The notes below the pieces were generated by a model that made no database searches, was not told the DNA's origin, and saw nothing but the letters and a program-made list of their open reading frames with translations. Positions 61,067-64,000 of a stretch of 64,000 nt of DNA are shown here, piece by piece. A program made the translations under genes and the position numbers. The DNA is taken from assembly GCF_900116515.1 (NCBI RefSeq), contig NZ_FPBA01000003.1, positions 248,001 to 312,000 of the forward strand, given 5' to 3'. How positions within the stretch are numbered: the first letter of the stretch is position 1; each line of letters starts with the position of its first letter. The DNA is from Geodermatophilus amargosae. Its GTDB lineage: Bacteria; Actinomycetota; Actinomycetes; Mycobacteriales; Geodermatophilaceae.

Positions 61067-62359
61067 CTATCCGCGGCGGGCGCGCACCGCCCCGGCCAGT
61101 TCGGCCAGCATCTCCTCGGTGGTGGCCGGGTCGACGCAGGAGTCGGTGACGCTCAGGCCGTACTCCAGCCGCTCGGGGTGCCGCTGGTCGAGGTCCTGCC
61201 GGCCCGCGACGAGGTTGCTCTCGATCATCACCCCGCGGATGGCCTGCTCCCCGCCGGCGACCTGCCCGGCGAGGTCCCGGACGACGCCGGGCTGGCGGCG
61301 GTGGTCCTTGAGGCTGTTGCCGTGCGAGGCGTCGACGACGACCACCTCGGGCAGCCCGCGCACCGCGAGCTTGCGCTTCGTCTCCGCCACGTGCGCGGCG
61401 GAGTGGTTGGGGCCGTCCTTGGCGCCGCGGAGGATGACGTGGCCGGTGTCGTTGCCGGTGGTCGACAGCTGGGCGGACACCCCGTGGGCGTCGACGCCGA
61501 GGAACTCGTGCGGCGCCCGCGCGGTCAGCACGGCCGAGATCGCGGCGTCGATGCTGCCCTCGGGCGAGTTCTTGAAGCCGACCACGGACGAGAAGCCCGA
61601 CACCCGCTCCCGCGCCGTCTGGTCGGTGACGTTGCGCGCGCCGACGCCGTTGTAGGTGACCAGGCCGTTGACGTACTGCGGCGTGAGCGCGTTGAGCGGC
61701 TCGGCCGCCACCGGCACGCCCAGGTCGGTGATGCGGGCCATGAGGATGCGGGTGGCCACGAGCCCGACGCTGATCCGGCTGGACCCGTCGAGGAAGGGGT
61801 CGTAGGCGAACCCCTTCCAGTCGACCTCGGTCCGCGGCTTCTCGGTGTAGGTCCGCATGAGGATCTCGAGGTCGGCACCGTGCCGCTCCCGCATGCGGGC
61901 GAGGAAGGCGGCGTACTCGATAGCGGCGGCCGGGTCGTGGATCGAGCAGGGGCCGGCGATGACGGCGAGGCGGTCGTCGTCGCCGGTGAGGATGCGCGTG
62001 ACGGCGCGGCGGGCGGCTCCGGTCGTGGCAGCCGACTCCGCCGACAGCGGCACCACCGTCGCGACCGCCGCCGGGGTGACGACGACGCTCAGGCCGGTGA
62101 TCCGGGCGTTGACCAGGCCGGACAGGTCGACGTCGCCGTCCGGCGCGACGCCGAGCTGCTGCCGGACACCGGGCAGCAGGTCCGACAGCGCGGCGTCGAT
62201 CTGCGCGTTCACCCGGGTCTGGACCTCGAGCAGCAGGTCGGCGACCTGCGTCGCCTCGGCCAGGATCTGGTCGGTCGGGATGGGGGCCTCCTCGGTCGTC
62301 GCCGGCGCACGCCGGCCGAGCGCCCCCAGTGTGACGGGGGCGCCGGCGGGTCCTGTCAC
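61067..62359 (-). CDS. aroF: DAHP synthase, class I
   Basis: About 405-430 residues. The enzyme starts the shikimate pathway by joining PEP and erythrose 4-phosphate. Class I motifs: LAVIAGPCSIHDPAAAIEYA, LMRTYTEKPRTEVDWKGF, VDASHGNSLKDHRRQ and GVMIESNLVAGRQ. An N-terminal extension of about 80-100 residues precedes the barrel, longer than in E. coli AroG, and may be a regulatory segment. The start is unclear: the GTG at 62357-62359 is used here; an ATG at 62383 overlaps the next gene's start. A strong GAGGAGG lies ahead of an ATC (about 62279) rather than a usual start. Confidence 0.88.
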   Translation of the reverse strand: MTGPAGAPVTLGALGRRAPATTEEAPIPTDQILAEATQVADLLLEVQTRVNAQIDAALSDLLPGVRQQLGVAPDGDVDLSGLVNARITGLSVVVTPAAVATVVPLSAESAATTGAARRAVTRILTGDDDRLAVIAGPCSIHDPAAAIEYAAFLARMRERHGADLEILMRTYTEKPRTEVDWKGFAYDPFLDGSSRISVGLVATRILMARITDLGVPVAAEPLNALTPQYVNGLVTYNGVGARNVTDQTARERVSGFSSVVGFKNSPEGSIDAAISAVLTARAPHEFLGVDAHGVSAQLSTTGNDTGHVILRGAKDGPNHSAAHVAETKRKLAVRGLPEVVVVDASHGNSLKDHRRQPGVVRDLAGQVAGGEQAIRGVMIESNLVAGRQDLDQRHPERLEYGLSVTDSCVDPATTEEMLAELAGAVRARRG

Positions 62360-62381
62360 ACCCCGGGAGCAGCATCGGTGC

Positions 62382-62768
62382 ATGAGGACCCCGAGGCGCG
62401 TGCAGCTCTCCCGGGCCCGCGGGTGGCGCAAGCCGCCGGGCACCGTCGTCGTCGCCCGCCCGTCCCGCTGGGGCAACCCGTTCCGGGTCGGCGAGACGTA
62501 CATGTGGCCGGCCGGGGAGGACGGGACCGGCTGGCCCCTCCCCACCCACCGCGAGCCGGGCGACCACGAGGACGGCGTCCGCGTCGTCCGCTGCCCCGAC
62601 CGGGCCACCGCCGTCGAGTGGTACCGCCGGTGGGCCGACAGCGCCCACGCCGAGCAGGCCCGGCAGCTGCTCGCCGGCCGCGACCTGGCGTGCTGGTGCC
62701 CCGTCGACGAGCCGTGTCACGCCGACGTGCTCCTCGAGCTGGCCAACCGGACGCCCGCCCTGCGGTAG
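62382..62768 (+). CDS. DUF4326-domain protein
   Basis: 128 residues from the ATG at 62382. VVVARPSRWGNPFRVGETYM and DLACWCPVDEPCHADVLLEL are the DUF4326 marks: a W-GNPF motif and a CWC...CH motif that may bind metal. The family is found in phages and bacteria, with unknown function. The ATG is just 22 bp from the divergent DAHP synthase start used here, so both may share a promoter region. Confidence 0.85.
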   Translation: MRTPRRVQLSRARGWRKPPGTVVVARPSRWGNPFRVGETYMWPAGEDGTGWPLPTHREPGDHEDGVRVVRCPDRATAVEWYRRWADSAHAEQARQLLAGRDLACWCPVDEPCHADVLLELANRTPALR

Positions 62769-62901
62769 CACCGCCGCTCGGGCCCCGGGGATCTGGATGC
62801 CGGTGGTCCCGCGGGACCTGCTCGGGCTCCGGGCCGTCCCGCAGGGGTGAGCCGCCCCGGTTGGCATCGTCGGGGAGCCCGGACCGACAGCAGGAGGCGC
62901 C

Positions 62902-63972
62902 GTGACCGGAGGCAGGACCCGCACGCTCGCCGAGGTGTACCGGCGTTTCGGCGAGGTCGACGCCGCAGGGACCTCGCCGCTGTACGAGCGCGTCGCCGTC
63001 GCCCTGAGCGGGTCCGGCGAGGCCCTGCGCGCCCTCGAGGCGGTACCGGCGCGCAAGCGGCACCCCACCGTGGTCCTCGCCGCGCTGCACGACCTCGCCC
63101 TCGCCGGACGCGCCCCGGCGCTCGCCGCGGCCTACGCCGCGGGGGACGGCGAGGCTGCCGCCGACGCGGCGGTCGACGCACTCGTCCGGATGACCGACGC
63201 GGTCGTGGCGATCGCCGTGCACCGGCGGACGCACCCCGACGAGACCGGCCGCTGCGCCGTGCTGTACCCGGCCGTCGCCGAGGCGGCGCGACGGGCAGGC
63301 GCGGACGCGGTCGGGCTGGTCGACGTAGGCCGCTCGGCCGGGCTCAACCTCACCGTCGACCGCGTGGGCATCACCTACGGCGACGGGCGACGGCTGGGCG
63401 ACCCGTCCTCCCCCGTGCAGCAGTCGTGCTCGACCGTGGGCGACCGGCCGGTCCCGACACGGGCGGTGCCAGAGGTCGTCGCCCGGATCGGCGTCGACGT
63501 CGATCCGCTCGACGTGACCGACCCGGACGACGCCCGGTGGCTGCGCGCCTGCCTGGCGCCGGACCGGCCGGAGCGGCTCGCGAGGCTCGAGGCGGAGATG
63601 GCGCTGGTGGCGACCGCCCCTCCGCTGCTGCTGCGGGGCGACCCCGTCGACCTGCTGCCCGACGCCCTCGACCGGGTGCCCGCGGACGCCCTGCCCGTCG
63701 TCACCACGACGTGGGCGCTGTCGCGGTTCCCACCCGGGAGCCGGCTGCGGTTCCTGCAGCGCCTCGTCGAGGCGGCGGACGGCCGGACGGTGGCGTGGGT
63801 GTCGGCCGAGGGGGTGGGGGTCGCGCCGTCGGTTCCGACCCTCGGCGACCGCCGCGCCTCCGGCCACAGCATCGTCGGCCTGGCGGTCCTCGACGGGTCG
63901 GCTCCGAGTGCGGAGGCGGTCGGCCGCTGCTGGTCGCGGGGCCGTCTGCTGTCGTGGCTGGCGGACACCTGA
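62902..63972 (+). CDS. DUF2332-family protein
   Basis: 356 residues from a GTG with CAGGAGGCG before it. LAEVYRRFGEVDAAGTSPLY opens it, and AVGLVDVGRSAGLNLTVDRV resembles a nucleotide-binding turn. LPVVTTTWALSRFPPGSRLR and TVAWVSAEGVGVAPS are typical DUF2332 blocks. The family is widespread in actinobacteria with unknown function. The C-terminus completes just before the right edge of the window. Confidence 0.85.
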   Translation: MTGGRTRTLAEVYRRFGEVDAAGTSPLYERVAVALSGSGEALRALEAVPARKRHPTVVLAALHDLALAGRAPALAAAYAAGDGEAAADAAVDALVRMTDAVVAIAVHRRTHPDETGRCAVLYPAVAEAARRAGADAVGLVDVGRSAGLNLTVDRVGITYGDGRRLGDPSSPVQQSCSTVGDRPVPTRAVPEVVARIGVDVDPLDVTDPDDARWLRACLAPDRPERLARLEAEMALVATAPPLLLRGDPVDLLPDALDRVPADALPVVTTTWALSRFPPGSRLRFLQRLVEAADGRTVAWVSAEGVGVAPSVPTLGDRRASGHSIVGLAVLDGSAPSAEAVGRCWSRGRLLSWLADT

Positions 63973-64000
63973 CGGGCGGCCACCTCCATCGGTCTTGACG

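Overview
The window is very GC-rich, compactly coded chromosomal DNA from an actinobacterium. Gene content points to the Geodermatophilaceae (Blastococcus, Geodermatophilus, Modestobacter) or a close relative. The clues are an F420-linked reductase and an F420-type PPOX protein, the fabG-fabI-ferrochelatase order known from mycobacteria, a c-di-AMP riboswitch in front of a cell-wall lytic enzyme, Ku-based end joining, and a SigB/SigF-type stress sigma factor with its partner-switching proteins. I see no phage, insertion sequence, CRISPR array, tRNA or rRNA. The genus is inferred from gene content, not established.

Layout. 0-3.2 kb: the end of an SDR gene, an EthA-like Baeyer-Villiger monooxygenase with its EthR-like repressor, and a methyltransferase. 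3.2-5.6 kb: a lytic transglycosylase behind a c-di-AMP riboswitch, and a DivIVA-like coiled-coil protein. 5.9-7.6 kb: a luciferase-like monooxygenase with its FMN reductase. 7.7-10.9 kb: amide use (AmiS channel, a frameshifted formamidase, an FmdB-type zinc ribbon), with a hexapeptide-repeat protein and a small zinc protein between them. 11-20 kb: an FMN glutamate synthase-like protein, gluconate permease and kinase, two MFS exporters and a TetR regulator. 20-26 kb: a cupin, a 953-residue FAD/iron-sulfur dehydrogenase, an F420 reductase, an esterase and a FabG. 25.7-34.3 kb: small and accessory proteins, including two AI-2E-type permeases, a small protein/P-loop kinase pair followed by a DUF350 protein, an ankyrin/dienelactone hydrolase pair and a PAC2 protein.

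34.4-42 kb: an aromatic-acid MFS transporter, catalase with an overlapping Fur-type regulator, PurU, and an NHEJ operon (Ku, ligase and polymerase as separate proteins). 42-49 kb: a stress-signalling region with a STAS antagonist, topoisomerase IB, a phosphatase-kinase-STAS fusion, and an anti-sigma/sigma pair preceded by a matching SigB-type promoter. 49-56.6 kb: SPFH/NfeD membrane pair, a methyltransferase, the fabG-inhA-hemH operon, a patatin and a zinc ribbon. 56.6-59.4 kb: a divergent pair, a BTAD-type regulator and a haloacetate-dehalogenase-like hydrolase, both broken by frameshifts. 59.4-64 kb: P450 with ferredoxin, DAHP synthase, DUF4326 and DUF2332 proteins.

How the genes fit together. 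Oxidative and desiccation stress is a recurring theme: catalase/Fur, NHEJ, TopIB, and SigB with its partner-switching proteins. A second SigB-like promoter at about 8.9 kb points to a distant member of the same regulon. The most unusual items are the decayed regulator/hydrolase pair, the dense tandem repeats (18-bp coding, 13-bp non-coding), a REP-like element used twice between convergent genes, and the compact small protein/kinase/DUF350 cluster.
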